From contig ABYL01000038.1 of NCBI GenBank assembly GCA_000173575.1, positions 1 through 57,581 on the forward strand: 57,581 nucleotides of DNA. Reading direction: 5' to 3'. The notes beneath the pieces were generated by a model. The model was not told the origin of the DNA, made no database searches, and worked only from the letters and a program-made list of their open reading frames with translations. Positions 8,035 to 16,477 of the stretch are shown here, in pieces (position 1 is the stretch's first letter; the number at the start of each line of letters is the position of its first letter). The position numbers and the translations under genes are program-made. The stretch is from Burkholderia sp. H160 (GTDB lineage Bacteria > Pseudomonadota > Gammaproteobacteria > Burkholderiales > Burkholderiaceae).

Positions 8035-9176
8035 GCTTCCCCCTGCGAAAGACGCTGCGAAGTGAAGCGCTGGAGATGCCAGCTCGCGTCGCCATAGGTC
8101 ATGTTGATCGCGAACATGCGCTTCGCGTAGTGGCCGACGCGGCACTCTTCGGTCATGCCCATGCCGCCGTGCAGCTGGATGCCCCATTCGCCCGCTGATC
8201 GGCATGCGTCACCGACATAGGCCTTCGCCGCCGACACGAAACGGCGGCGCCGGTCAGGATCGTTCCCTTCCACGGCCATCGCGGCGGCGCAGGCCATCGA
8301 CTTGCTCTGTTCGAGCGAGATCAGCATGTCGGCCACCCGGTGTTGAAGCGCCTGGAACTTCGCGAGTGGCGCGCCGAACTGGGTGCGTGTCGTCAGGTGT
8401 TCGGACGTGTGTTCGAGCAGTGCTTCGAGCACGCCGACCGACTCCGCCACCAGCGCGGCGTTCGCGCGGTCGAGGGCAGCTTCGATGAGGTCGTGGGCCG
8501 CACCGGCCGAACCGATCAGATCGGCCTTGGTCACCGACACATTGGCGAACGTGACATGCGCGGCTTCACGTGCGTCGATTGTCTCGAAGTTGCGCAGGCT
8601 GATGCCGGGCGCCTTCGCGTTCACGAGGAACAGAGTCAGGCCTTGCCTGTCGCCGCGCTGGCCCGAGGTACGCACGGCCACGACGAAGGCACCAGCGATT
8701 GCGGCGTCGAACACAATGGTCTTCGTGCCGTTGATCTTCCAGCCGTCGCCGGTTTCGGTTGCTGGCACAGCCAGACGCGTGACGTCGTAACGCGACTCGG
8801 CCTCGCTAACGGCGAACGCCAGCACCTCCTCGCCTCTTGCCACGGCTTCGAGCCATGTGACCTTCTGTTCGTCGCTGCCGGCCGAGCCGATCAGCGTGGC
8901 AGCCGGCAGCCCGCTCGCTAACCAGCCCGCGCCGCCGAGCGCGCGGCCCAGCTGCTGCGCGACCAGCATTGTTTCCACCGCACCGTAACCGCTGCCGCCG
9001 TGATCGGCGTCGATCACGAGGCCGGTCACGCCCATCTCGGCCAGCCCATGGCGACGCTTGGCGGCAAGTTCGCGGTCCTCGGCGTTGCCACGCAGATGCG
9101 CGGGATATTCGCCATCGCAGAAGCGGCGCACGGCGTCTTGCAGCGTGACGTGATCTTCAGTCAGAGAAAAATCCAT
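8031..9176 (-). CDS. Acyl-CoA dehydrogenase, PimD-like small subunit of a heteromeric pair
   Basis: 381 residues. N-terminal MDFSLTEDHVTLQDAVRRF, a central beta domain with KINGTKTIVFDA, and a C-terminal QLHGGMGMTEECRVGHYAKRM are all typical of acyl-CoA dehydrogenases. The pairing with a 397-residue partner gene directly upstream resembles pimeloyl-CoA dehydrogenase PimC/PimD and the alpha2beta2 dehydrogenases of steroid side-chain degradation. It would use FAD to introduce a 2,3-double bond and pass electrons to ETF. The ATG has GAGGCGG at proper spacing; an upstream in-frame TTG is less likely. The beta-domain FAD contacts look degraded relative to the partner (no clear SEPGAGSD-like block), so FAD may sit mainly at the subunit interface, which is inference. 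Confidence 0.88.
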   Translation of the reverse strand: MDFSLTEDHVTLQDAVRRFCDGEYPAHLRGNAEDRELAAKRRHGLAEMGVTGLVIDADHGGSGYGAVETMLVAQQLGRALGGAGWLASGLPAATLIGSAGSDEQKVTWLEAVARGEEVLAFAVSEAESRYDVTRLAVPATETGDGWKINGTKTIVFDAAIAGAFVVAVRTSGQRGDRQGLTLFLVNAKAPGISLRNFETIDAREAAHVTFANVSVTKADLIGSAGAAHDLIEAALDRANAALVAESVGVLEALLEHTSEHLTTRTQFGAPLAKFQALQHRVADMLISLEQSKSMACAAAMAVEGNDPDRRRRFVSAAKAYVGDACRSAGEWGIQLHGGMGMTEECRVGHYAKRMFAINMTYGDASWHLQRFTSQRLSQGEA

Positions 9177-9190
9177 GTTCGTATTCCGCC

Positions 9191-10384
9191 TCAAGCATTG
9201 AAGAACGCGCGGCTAATCAGATTGCGCTGCACTTCGTTGGTCCCGCCGTAGATCGACGCTTTGCGAGCGTCGAAGTAGTTCGCCGCGACCGCGATCAGTT
9301 CGTCCGGGCTCGGGCCGTCGTAGCCGGCCGCATCGAGCATGGCCTGCTCGTCGAACGGCACTGCAAAAGGACCGGCGATTTCTGTCAGGAGTGCGTAGAT
9401 GCCCTGGCGCAGCTCCGTGCCGCGAACCTTGAGCATCGGCGCTTCAACCGTAGGCACGCGGCTCGACTGATTCGCGCTCAGCATGCGCAGGCCCGTGAAT
9501 TCGAGCGCCATCAGCTCGACTTCGAAACGGCTGATGCGCGACTGGAGCAGCGGATCGTCGTCGAGGCCCATCTGCTTCGCGAGATACCTGGCTCGGGCCA
9601 GCTGCTGCTTGCACGAGCCGATGCCAGCGATACCAGTGCGCTCATGGCCGAGCAGAAACTTGCCGTAGGTCCATCCCTTGTTCAGTTCGCCGACGAGGTT
9701 TTCCGTCGGCACGCGCACATTGTCGAGGTAGACCTCGTTGAGGTCGGTACCGCCTTCGAGCATCTTGATCGGGCGAACCTGGACGCCCGGCGCATGCATG
9801 TCGATCAACAGAAACGAGATGCCTTCCTGGGGCTTCGCGCTCGGATCGGTCCGCACGAGCGCGAACATCATGTCGCACCAGTGAGCGTACGAGGTCCAGA
9901 CCTTGTGGCCGTTGACGATGAAGTGATCGCCCTCATCGTCCGTGGCAAGCACGGCCGTCGTGCGCACCGACGCGAGGTCCGAGCCCGCGCCCGGCTCCGA
10001 GAAACCCTGCGCCCACCAGGTCTCGCTGCGCAGGATCTTCGGGATGTACTTCGCCTTTTGCTCAGGTGTGCCGAATGCGTTGAGCACCGGGCCGAGCATG
10101 TTGATGCCGCTCGCCACGATACGAGGCGCGCCGCCCAGCAGCGTTTCTTCATCGAAGATGTAGCGCTGCACGTGCGTCCAGCCCGGGCCGCCATGTTCTT
10201 TCTTCCACGACGGCGCGATCCAGCCCTTCTCGTACAGCTTCGTGTACCACTCGACATAATCCTCGCGCTCGATGCGCAGGCCGAGCTCGGCCTTGCGCTT
10301 CAGACGCGGTGACAGATTGTTCTTCACGAACTCGCGCACTTCGGCGCGAAATGCCTGGTCCTCGGCGGAGAATTCCAGTTTCAT
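9191..10384 (-). CDS. Acyl-CoA dehydrogenase, PimC-like large subunit of a heteromeric pair
   Basis: 397 residues with the full acyl-CoA dehydrogenase layout. The N-terminal helical domain has WKKEHGGPGWTHVQRYIF, the FAD/substrate block is WWAQGFSEPGAGSDLASVRT, the beta-domain block is VNGHKVWTSYAHWCD, and the C-terminus is YGGTNEVQRNLISRAFFN. It probably oxidises an aryl-propanoyl-CoA or a dicarboxylyl-CoA together with the following gene. It starts 27 bases after the acyl-CoA synthetase stop, with AGGAGACACATCGA upstream. Electrons would go to EtfBA and then to the ETF-QO encoded in this window. Confidence 0.9.
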   Translation of the reverse strand: MKLEFSAEDQAFRAEVREFVKNNLSPRLKRKAELGLRIEREDYVEWYTKLYEKGWIAPSWKKEHGGPGWTHVQRYIFDEETLLGGAPRIVASGINMLGPVLNAFGTPEQKAKYIPKILRSETWWAQGFSEPGAGSDLASVRTTAVLATDDEGDHFIVNGHKVWTSYAHWCDMMFALVRTDPSAKPQEGISFLLIDMHAPGVQVRPIKMLEGGTDLNEVYLDNVRVPTENLVGELNKGWTYGKFLLGHERTGIAGIGSCKQQLARARYLAKQMGLDDDPLLQSRISRFEVELMALEFTGLRMLSANQSSRVPTVEAPMLKVRGTELRQGIYALLTEIAGPFAVPFDEQAMLDAAGYDGPSPDELIAVAANYFDARKASIYGGTNEVQRNLISRAFFNA

Positions 10385-10410
10385 TCGATGTGTCTCCTCA
10401 GATCCAAGGC

Positions 10411-12564
10411 TCAGTGATGGGTCGAGCCGCCCTGAGCGCCGCAGACGACGAGCGCGTCGAGCGCGAGCACACGGTCCGGGTAGGCCACCAGCGGGTTGAC
10501 GTCGATTTCGGTGATTTCGGGGTTCGCGCGCATCTGGTCGGCAATCGCTGCCACGGCCTTCGCGACCGCACGCACGTCGACGCCTGCCGCGCCGCGCACG
10601 CCTTCGAGCATCGCGGCACCCTTCAGTCGGCCCAGCTCGACCACGATGTCGTCTTCCGACATGTCGGCCGGCACGAGGCGCACATCCTTGAGCACCTCAA
10701 TGAAAATACCTCCGAGGCCCACGAGCACGACCGGCCCCCAGTCCGCGTCGCGTTTTGCACCCACGACCAGTTCCAGACCGCGCGAGCCCATCGCTTCGAC
10801 CAGCGCGCCGTCGAGCATGAGTTCCGGGCGATGCGACTTCACGCTCGTATGCAGCTTGTCCCAACCGGCGCGCAGCGCGGTGGCATCAGCGAGGCCGACC
10901 ACCACGCCACCGACGTCGCTCTTGTGCGGCAGTTCGCTTGCCTGGGCCTTCAGCACGACCGGGTAGCCGATTTCATCGGCGATCTTGAGCGCTTCGTCGA
11001 GCGACTTCGCGAGACATCCCTTCGGCACCGGCAGACCGGCCGCGGCAAGCCAGCCCTTGCCCTGGTATTCGGCGAAGATGCCGTTCGGCGGCACGGCGCC
11101 CGGCAGCGGGATCACCTTCGGCGCTTCGGTCCTGGCACGCCCGGCGCGCGCTAGCGACTCACCATACGAAGCCACGCGAGCGCAAGCACGCAGAGCACGA
11201 TCCGGTGAGCGGAAGAACGGTACGCCGCTCGCGGCGATCGCTTCCGTGAAGAATTCTTCAAGCTGGTTGTTATCGCCCATTACCGCGAGCACGGCGGGCT
11301 TCGTTGCACGCGCCAGCGCCGGCACGAGGTAATCGGCCTTGTCGCGCTGAGCGATCGACGGACCGCCCATGATCGCGAGCACGAGCGAACCGATGTTCGG
11401 ATCGGTCAGCACCGTGTCGATCAGTTCGCCTATCAGGCCCGGGTTGCGTACACCGATCGTCGTGTAGTCGAGCGGGTTGTCGGCGACGGCGTAGTCGGGC
11501 AGCAGTTCAGTCAGCTTCTTGACGGTCGCGTCGGTCAGGCGTGGCAGCGTCAGGCCGATCTCCTCGGCGAAATCGAGCGTGATGTTCTTGACCGCGCCCG
11601 AGGCCGTCATCACGGCCGTACCGGCCGCCGGGGGCACCGGGAAGCGGGCCAGGATCGTCGTCGTATCAAACAGTTCGTCAAGCGAATCGACGACCACCAC
11701 GCCTTCGCGCTGCAGCAGGACACTCGCCGTCGCGTGATCGCCTGCCAGTGCGCCTGTGTGAGACTGCGCCGCCTCGCGGGCGCGGGCGCTCTTGCCCGGC
11801 ATCAGCATCACGATCGGCTTGCCTGCGGCGCGTGCTTCGCGGGCGAGCAGCAGGAAGGTCTGCGGACGACGGATCTGCTCGGCGTAGACCGCGATCGCGC
11901 TCGTCTGCGGATCGGCGACGAACCAGGCCAGATAGTCTTCGATACCGAGGCTTGCTTCGTTGCCGGTCGAAACGGTCGCCGTCATCGGTTGACCACGGCC
12001 AATGAACGCGTCGCGCAGGTTCGCGGCCATCGCGCCGCTCTGCGCCACCACGCCCACGCCACGGCGGCCGCCGGTCGGGTACGGCGCCACGGCTTCGAAG
12101 GTCACCGGCACGCCGGCCTCGAAGTTCGTGAAGCCCATGCAGTTCGGGCCGATCAGCGCTACGCCGCCTTCGGCTGCCACACGCGCCAGTTCTTCCTGCT
12201 TCGCGCGGCCTTCGTCACCCGCCTCGGCATAACCCGACGCAAAGATCACGGCTGCGCCGGCCTTTAGTGTGCCGAGCGTGCGCACGGTGTCGAGCACGCC
12301 CGACTCCGGAATGCACAGCACGGCCAGATCGATATCTCGCGGCAGCGCCTCGACACTGTTTACACAGGGGCGGCCGTTGATTTCCTGGCTGCTGCGCGAC
12401 ACGAGATGGATGTCACCTGCATAGCCGAAACGCTCGAGGTTCTGCAACACGAAATTACCGAAAGCGCGCGGATCGGCGGATGCACCGACGATCGCGATCG
12501 ACTTCGGCCTGAGCACACGCTCGACAGGCTGCACGTCTGCGACATCTATACGGCTCTTGCTCAT
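10411..12564 (-). CDS. NDP-forming acyl-CoA synthetase (fused CoA-ligase alpha/beta, ATP-grasp)
   Basis: 717 residues, the length of fused ADP-forming acyl-CoA synthetases. The N-terminal CoA-binding domain begins PKSIAIVGASADPRAFGNF. A succinyl-CoA-ligase-like domain has GPNCMGFTN and the SHTGALAGDHA block, whose His is the likely phospho-histidine. The C-terminal ATP-grasp domain has GYPVVLKAQASELPHKSDVGGV. It makes an acyl-CoA from an acid, CoA and ATP with ADP plus phosphate as products. To my recollection the superfamily includes feruloyl-CoA synthetase FerA of Sphingobium, which fits an aromatic side-chain acid here. The start MSKSRIDV was chosen because upstream in-frame residues do not resemble the family and cover the promoter. 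It is the first gene of the long minus-strand operon. Confidence 0.88.
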   Translation of the reverse strand: MSKSRIDVADVQPVERVLRPKSIAIVGASADPRAFGNFVLQNLERFGYAGDIHLVSRSSQEINGRPCVNSVEALPRDIDLAVLCIPESGVLDTVRTLGTLKAGAAVIFASGYAEAGDEGRAKQEELARVAAEGGVALIGPNCMGFTNFEAGVPVTFEAVAPYPTGGRRGVGVVAQSGAMAANLRDAFIGRGQPMTATVSTGNEASLGIEDYLAWFVADPQTSAIAVYAEQIRRPQTFLLLAREARAAGKPIVMLMPGKSARAREAAQSHTGALAGDHATASVLLQREGVVVVDSLDELFDTTTILARFPVPPAAGTAVMTASGAVKNITLDFAEEIGLTLPRLTDATVKKLTELLPDYAVADNPLDYTTIGVRNPGLIGELIDTVLTDPNIGSLVLAIMGGPSIAQRDKADYLVPALARATKPAVLAVMGDNNQLEEFFTEAIAASGVPFFRSPDRALRACARVASYGESLARAGRARTEAPKVIPLPGAVPPNGIFAEYQGKGWLAAAGLPVPKGCLAKSLDEALKIADEIGYPVVLKAQASELPHKSDVGGVVVGLADATALRAGWDKLHTSVKSHRPELMLDGALVEAMGSRGLELVVGAKRDADWGPVVLVGLGGIFIEVLKDVRLVPADMSEDDIVVELGRLKGAAMLEGVRGAAGVDVRAVAKAVAAIADQMRANPEITEIDVNPLVAYPDRVLALDALVVCGAQGGSTHH

Positions 12565-12597
12565 CTGATCTGACCTGTGATGTTGATTGAATCCGGA

Positions 12598-12608
12598 TCT
12601 GGCATACC
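12598..12608. promoter_or_regulatory. Operator-like direct repeat, copy 1
   Basis: TCTGGCATACC occurs here and again, identically, 35 bases to the right. Read on the minus strand it is GGTATGCCAGA, lying between the inferred transcription start and the acyl-CoA synthetase gene. The box resembles GntR/FCD half-sites and is a candidate binding site for the divergently encoded GntR protein. Confidence 0.5.
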
Positions 12609-12630
12609 GAAATCGGCTGTGATGCAGTGC

Positions 12631-12659
12631 ATTCTGGCATACCACAGCGCCACTTTCAA
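12631..12659 (-). promoter_or_regulatory. Predicted promoter of the long catabolic operon
   Basis: On the minus strand TTGAAA is separated by exactly 17 bases from CAGAAT, a good -35 match and a 4/6 -10 match. The spacer contains GGTATGCCA, so a bound repressor would block RNA polymerase directly. It is placed to drive transcription from the acyl-CoA synthetase leftwards. Confidence 0.55.
12633..12644. promoter_or_regulatory. Operator-like box inside the promoter spacer, copy 2
   Basis: TCTGGCATACCA, the second copy of the direct repeat. Its core TGGCATACCA is a near-palindrome of the form TGG-N4-CCA. It overlaps the predicted -35/-10 spacer, the classical position for repression. Confidence 0.5.
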
Positions 12660-12813
12660 TACACCAGACGCCAAAAACCCATGTTGGTACTTTCCCTAAG
12701 CGATGGTGGAAAGCGAGTGCGAAATTGATCCATCTATTTGAAATATAAGGACGTTGTGGCCTTCGCACCGGATATCTGAGGTACTCCCCACACGCATCAT
12801 GAGAAACACCAAG

Positions 12814-12843
12814 TTGCATACCACCAAGTTATATTGGTATATT
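12814..12843 (+). promoter_or_regulatory. Predicted promoter and operator of the GntR gene
   Basis: TTGCAT and TATATT are 18 bases apart on the plus strand, upstream of the GntR start. An inverted repeat ATACCA-N11-TGGTAT (12818-12840) spans the promoter, using the same box found at the divergent operon promoter. This suggests autoregulation by the GntR protein. Confidence 0.5.
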
Positions 12844-12879
12844 TATGTCACATTCAAACATACCCAGCCGGGCAACTCA

Positions 12880-13632
12880 ATGAAACTTGCAGCCGTCCCC
12901 ACTTTTGAGCGTAGCGGTGCGCCGGGCGAGGCGCCGGAGGGGTCCGCGGCGCCCGCGCGCGGTAGAGCCAGTCTCGCGAGCGATATTCGGGCGACCCTAG
13001 AGGCCGAAATCGAACAGGGCAAGCTCGTACCGGGGACGCCGCTCGACGAGCGTGCGCTCGCGACGCGCTTCAATGTGTCGCGCACGCCAGTTCGCGAGGC
13101 GCTGCAGCATCTGGTCGCGCGCGATCTGGTAGTGATCTCGCCGCGCCAAGGCATTACGGTGGCACGTCTATCGATTGGCAAGGTGCGCGCCATGCTGGAA
13201 TACATAGGTGAACTTGAGACACTGTGCGCGCGTTTCGCCGCGCGCCGTGCGAGTGACGAACTGCGCGAGCAACTGGATCAAGCGCTTCTGGCATGCCAGC
13301 AGGCGGCCGTAGAAGACGATACCGACCAGTACGCGATCGCCAACGCGCAGTTCCACGAGCTGATTTACGAAGGCAGCCGCAACCAGTACCTGGCCGAGCA
13401 GATCCGCACGGCGCGCCGCCGCTCGGAGCGCTATCGCATGTCCGACCTGCGCAACCGCGGCCAGATCACGCGTTCGCTGCAGGAGCACTTCGGCATCGCG
13501 CGTGCGATCCAGAGCGGCAACGAAACCAAAGCCGCCGAAGCCATGATGAAACATGTGCCGGCCGGCACCACCGGTTTCTCAGAATTCCTCGCGGCGGTGC
13601 CGCGCCATTTCTTCGATTTGGGCGCGGACTGA
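12880..13632 (+). CDS. GntR-family regulator with FCD (FadR-type) effector domain, copy 1
   Basis: 250 residues. An unstructured N-terminal leader (about 1-30) is followed by a winged helix containing LVPGTPLDERALATRFNVSRTPVREALQHL (within 49-79) and an FCD helical domain with candidate metal-binding His in NAQFHELIYEG and LQEHFG. FCD regulators usually bind a carboxylic acid and dissociate from TGGTATACCA-like sites. The start MKLAAVPT was preferred because upstream in-frame codons read through the predicted promoter. It is divergent from the long catabolic operon and precedes the RidA/LigJ/Rieske genes, so it probably represses both. It is a paralogue of the second GntR gene near 22 kb, sharing LDERALATRFNVSRTP and the C-terminal GFSEFLA block. 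Confidence 0.9.
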   Translation: MKLAAVPTFERSGAPGEAPEGSAAPARGRASLASDIRATLEAEIEQGKLVPGTPLDERALATRFNVSRTPVREALQHLVARDLVVISPRQGITVARLSIGKVRAMLEYIGELETLCARFAARRASDELREQLDQALLACQQAAVEDDTDQYAIANAQFHELIYEGSRNQYLAEQIRTARRRSERYRMSDLRNRGQITRSLQEHFGIARAIQSGNETKAAEAMMKHVPAGTTGFSEFLAAVPRHFFDLGAD

Positions 13633-13668
13633 CACGCGCCCTCCAACACGTATAGACACGGAGGAGAC

Positions 13669-14046
13669 ATGCCCCAATCCATCGACGTTCCCGGCCTCGC
13701 GCACAAGGTACCGATTCCTGTCGGTGCGCGCGTCGGCAACGTGCTGTGCTCGTCGGCGATTGCGGGCAAGGACCCCGGCACCGGCAAGCTCGCCGAGAGC
13801 CCGGCCGACCAGGTTCGCCTCGCATTCGAAAACCTCAAGCGCTTTCTCGACGCGGGCGGCGCCACGCTGGACCACGTGGTGAAGCTCGCCGTCTACGTCA
13901 AGGACGACGCGGTGCGCGAACACATCAACGCGCACTGGTTGGCCTTCTGGCCCGATGCCGCGCATCGCCCGGCACGTCATGTGACCGTGCACGACCTCCA
14001 GCACGGCATGGTCATCCAGCTCGAAACCCTTGCGGTAGTCGCTTGA
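13669..14046 (+). CDS. RidA (YjgF/YER057c/UK114) family protein
   Basis: 125 residues, the normal family size. It shows GNVLCSSAIAGKDPGTGKL near the N-terminus, FENLKRFLDAGGATLDHVVKLAVYVKD in the middle, and RPARHVTVHDL plus QLETLAVV at the end. The Arg of RPAR and Glu of LETLAV match the positions used by active RidA enamine/imine deaminases. RidA-like enzymes also include 2-aminomuconate deaminase. Placed directly before the LigJ-like hydratase, it might serve as the tautomerase or deaminase for a ring-fission product; that is speculative. It lies 36 bases after the GntR gene with GGAGGAGAC upstream. Confidence 0.87.
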   Translation: MPQSIDVPGLAHKVPIPVGARVGNVLCSSAIAGKDPGTGKLAESPADQVRLAFENLKRFLDAGGATLDHVVKLAVYVKDDAVREHINAHWLAFWPDAAHRPARHVTVHDLQHGMVIQLETLAVVA

Positions 14047-14121
14047 GCGCTACAAAAGCGCGCCGTACACAAGTCATCGCACTCTTTTGCTGAACACTCC
14101 GAACCCAACTGAGGCTCATCC

Positions 14122-15123
14122 ATGATCATCGATTCCCACGCCCACGTCGTGATGCCCCCGCAAAGCTTCCGCTACATGGCCGAACTGGTCGGTGGCCGCG
14201 CGAACCCGTCGACCACGCCGAACATCCCCGACGAAGCCGTGCGCAAGCAGGCCGAGGAACTCGTGCGCAGCATGGATTCGGTCGGCACCGACATCCAGTT
14301 CATCTCGCCGCGCCCCTATCTGCAGATGCACTCGGTCAAGCCCGCGCGGGTGACGGAGCTGTGGACGCGTCACTGCAACGATCTGATCAAACGTTTTGTC
14401 GACATGTTCCCGGACCGCTTCCGTGGCGTCGCCGGTCTGCCGCAGCACATGAACGAATCGCCAGCTGAGCAGTGCGTGGCCGAACTCAGGCGCTGCGTGA
14501 ACGAACTGGGCTTCGTCGGCACGTTGCTGAACCCGGACCCGACCGAAGGCGTTGGCCCGGCACCGGCTGGTCTTGGCGATCCGTTCTGGTATCCGCTCTA
14601 TGAAGCGATGACCGAACTCGACGTGCCCGCGCTCATCCACTCGGCCGGCAGCTGCAACCCGCGCGAATCGTACACGCTGAAATTCATCAACGAAGAGAAC
14701 ATTGCCGTGATCTCGCTGCTTGAATCGAAGGTGTTCGAGAAGTTCCCGAACCTGAAGATCATCGTCGCCCATGGCGGCGGCGCGATCCCGTACCAGATGG
14801 GCCGCTTCCGTTCGTGGGCCGTGCGCCGCAACAGCCCGCAGACGTTCGACGAGCAACTGAAGAAGCTTTACTTCGACACCTGCAACTACTCGAAAGATTC
14901 GATCGAACTGCTGCTGAAGGTCGCCGGCACCGACAACGTGATGTTCGGCACCGAAAAGCCGGGCACGGGCAGCGCGCGCGATCCGATCTCGGGCCGGGAC
15001 TACGACGACATGAAGCCGGTGATTGAAAGCATCGAGTGGCTGACCGACGAGCAGCGCAAGAACATCTTCGAATGCAACTGCACGCGCGTGTACACGCGTG
15101 CCTTCCGCAACTACAAGGGCTGA
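14122..15123 (+). CDS. Amidohydrolase-2 family protein, probable 4-oxalomesaconate hydratase (LigJ-like)
   Basis: 333 residues. Metal-binding pattern: DSHAH (H6, H8), ALIHSAG (H173), VAHGGGAIPYQMGRFR (H217), and YFDTCNY and FGTEKPG near the C-terminus. Blocks such as WTRHCNDLI, CVNELGFVGTLLNPDP and IEWLTDEQRKNIFECN closely follow LigJ of Sphingobium as I remember it, more than ACMSD decarboxylases. LigJ hydrates 4-oxalomesaconate to 4-carboxy-4-hydroxy-2-oxoadipate, the substrate of LigK-type aldolases encoded in the opposite operon. It sits between the RidA and Rieske oxygenase genes. An alternative is an ACMSD-like decarboxylase. Confidence 0.82.
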   Translation: MIIDSHAHVVMPPQSFRYMAELVGGRANPSTTPNIPDEAVRKQAEELVRSMDSVGTDIQFISPRPYLQMHSVKPARVTELWTRHCNDLIKRFVDMFPDRFRGVAGLPQHMNESPAEQCVAELRRCVNELGFVGTLLNPDPTEGVGPAPAGLGDPFWYPLYEAMTELDVPALIHSAGSCNPRESYTLKFINEENIAVISLLESKVFEKFPNLKIIVAHGGGAIPYQMGRFRSWAVRRNSPQTFDEQLKKLYFDTCNYSKDSIELLLKVAGTDNVMFGTEKPGTGSARDPISGRDYDDMKPVIESIEWLTDEQRKNIFECNCTRVYTRAFRNYKG

Positions 15124-15156
15124 CGCGCAAGACGCGAAGCCCGCAGAGGAGAGATC

Positions 15157-16395
15157 ATGGCAATGACTCGTGAGGACAATGAGCTGCTGACGCGCGTCGA
15201 GAATGGCGCGCCGATGGGCGACATGATCCGCCAGCACTACTGGATTCCGGCCGTGCCGTCGGCGAAGCTCGAAGCCGACGGCGCACCGGTGCTGGTGCGC
15301 TTGCTCGGCACGAACTACGTGGCGTTCCGCGCGACTGACGGCCACGTCGGTGTGGTGGACGAACTGTGCCCGCATCGCCGCACGTCGCTGATGATGGCTC
15401 GCAACGAGGACAACGGCCTGCGCTGCATCTTCCACGGCTGGAAGATCGATGCGACCGGTGCCGTCGTCGAAGCGCCGAACCAGGTCGGCGATCAGGCGCA
15501 GTTCTGCAAGCGCGTGAAGACCGGCCAGTACCGCGTCGAAGAGCGAGGCGGCCTTGTGTGGGTGTGGCTCGGCAAGGGCGACACGTCGCCGGCGTTCCCC
15601 GAACTGCCGTTCATGGACCTGCCGCCCGAACACCGCTCGGTGACGAGCGTCGAAGTGCCGACCAACTGGGTGCAGGCCGTCGAAGCCTCCATGGATTCGT
15701 CGCACGTCGGCGTACTGCACGAATCGACCACGCAGATCACCGCGGGCGGCGGCAACGAACGCATGATCATGACGAAGGCGCTCGCGCCGCGCTTCGAATT
15801 CGAAGACCGTCCGTATGGTTATCGCTATGCTGCCCTGCGCGACATGCCCGACGAGAAGGTCTACGCACGCGTGAACAACTTCGTGATGCCGTGGTACGGC
15901 ATCATCTGCCCGCCTGACGCGAAAGGCCCGACCACGGTGTTCTTCTCGACCCCGGTGGACGACGTGACGCACCGTGCCTGGTTCGTGCAGTACAACCCGC
16001 ACCGCCCGCTCGGCATGACGATCATGTCAGCCACGCCGGACGTCTGGAATTTCCCGCCGCTGCCGCCGGGCACGCGCGAGGAATCCTTCGGCCAGAGCCG
16101 CGACCTGATGAAGCGCGGCCACGCGACAGGCTTCTACCAGCACCTCGGCACGGAAGACTTCGCGATGTTCCTCGGTCAGGGCCCGATCTACGACCGCACC
16201 CAGGAACAACTGTGCTCATCCGACGGCGCCGTGTTGCGCGTGCGCGCGTTGCTGCTGAAGGCGGCGCGCGAGTTCATGGCCGGCAAGACGCCGACCCTCG
16301 CCGACAGTCCGGAACTCGATTACTCGAAGGCCGTCTCGGTCGGCGGCGTGCTTCAGGCCGGCGCCGACTGGCGCTCGCTTGCGGACTCGAAGTAG
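15157..16395 (+). CDS. Rieske non-haem iron oxygenase, phthalate-4,5-dioxygenase-like alpha subunit
   Basis: 412 residues. The Rieske [2Fe-2S] site is CPHR (C71, H73) and CIFHGW (C90, H93). The catalytic iron site is MDSSHVGVLH with bridging Asp D180 and ligands H183 and H188; a later Asp lies in the GTEDFAMFLGQG segment. The N-terminus TREDNELLTRVENGAPMGDMIRQHYW is typical of single-component-terminal (group I) enzymes such as phthalate 4,5-dioxygenase and aryl O-demethylases. It hydroxylates or O-demethylates an aromatic acid with electrons from the reductase gene directly downstream. The ATG two codons before MTRED follows AGAGGAGAGATC. The exact reaction cannot be read from sequence. Confidence 0.9.
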   Translation: MAMTREDNELLTRVENGAPMGDMIRQHYWIPAVPSAKLEADGAPVLVRLLGTNYVAFRATDGHVGVVDELCPHRRTSLMMARNEDNGLRCIFHGWKIDATGAVVEAPNQVGDQAQFCKRVKTGQYRVEERGGLVWVWLGKGDTSPAFPELPFMDLPPEHRSVTSVEVPTNWVQAVEASMDSSHVGVLHESTTQITAGGGNERMIMTKALAPRFEFEDRPYGYRYAALRDMPDEKVYARVNNFVMPWYGIICPPDAKGPTTVFFSTPVDDVTHRAWFVQYNPHRPLGMTIMSATPDVWNFPPLPPGTREESFGQSRDLMKRGHATGFYQHLGTEDFAMFLGQGPIYDRTQEQLCSSDGAVLRVRALLLKAAREFMAGKTPTLADSPELDYSKAVSVGGVLQAGADWRSLADSK

Positions 16396-16477
16396 CACCG
16401 CGAAATAACACCCTGCAGTAAAACCGCGCGGCGTTCCCGCGCGGTAAGACCGATGCAATATCCACGGAAAGACCACC

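Noticed and set aside
14116-16002. 628-codon minus-strand frame across the LigJ-like and Rieske genes
   Set aside because: It covers two genes with intact catalytic motifs on the plus strand and has no motif of its own.
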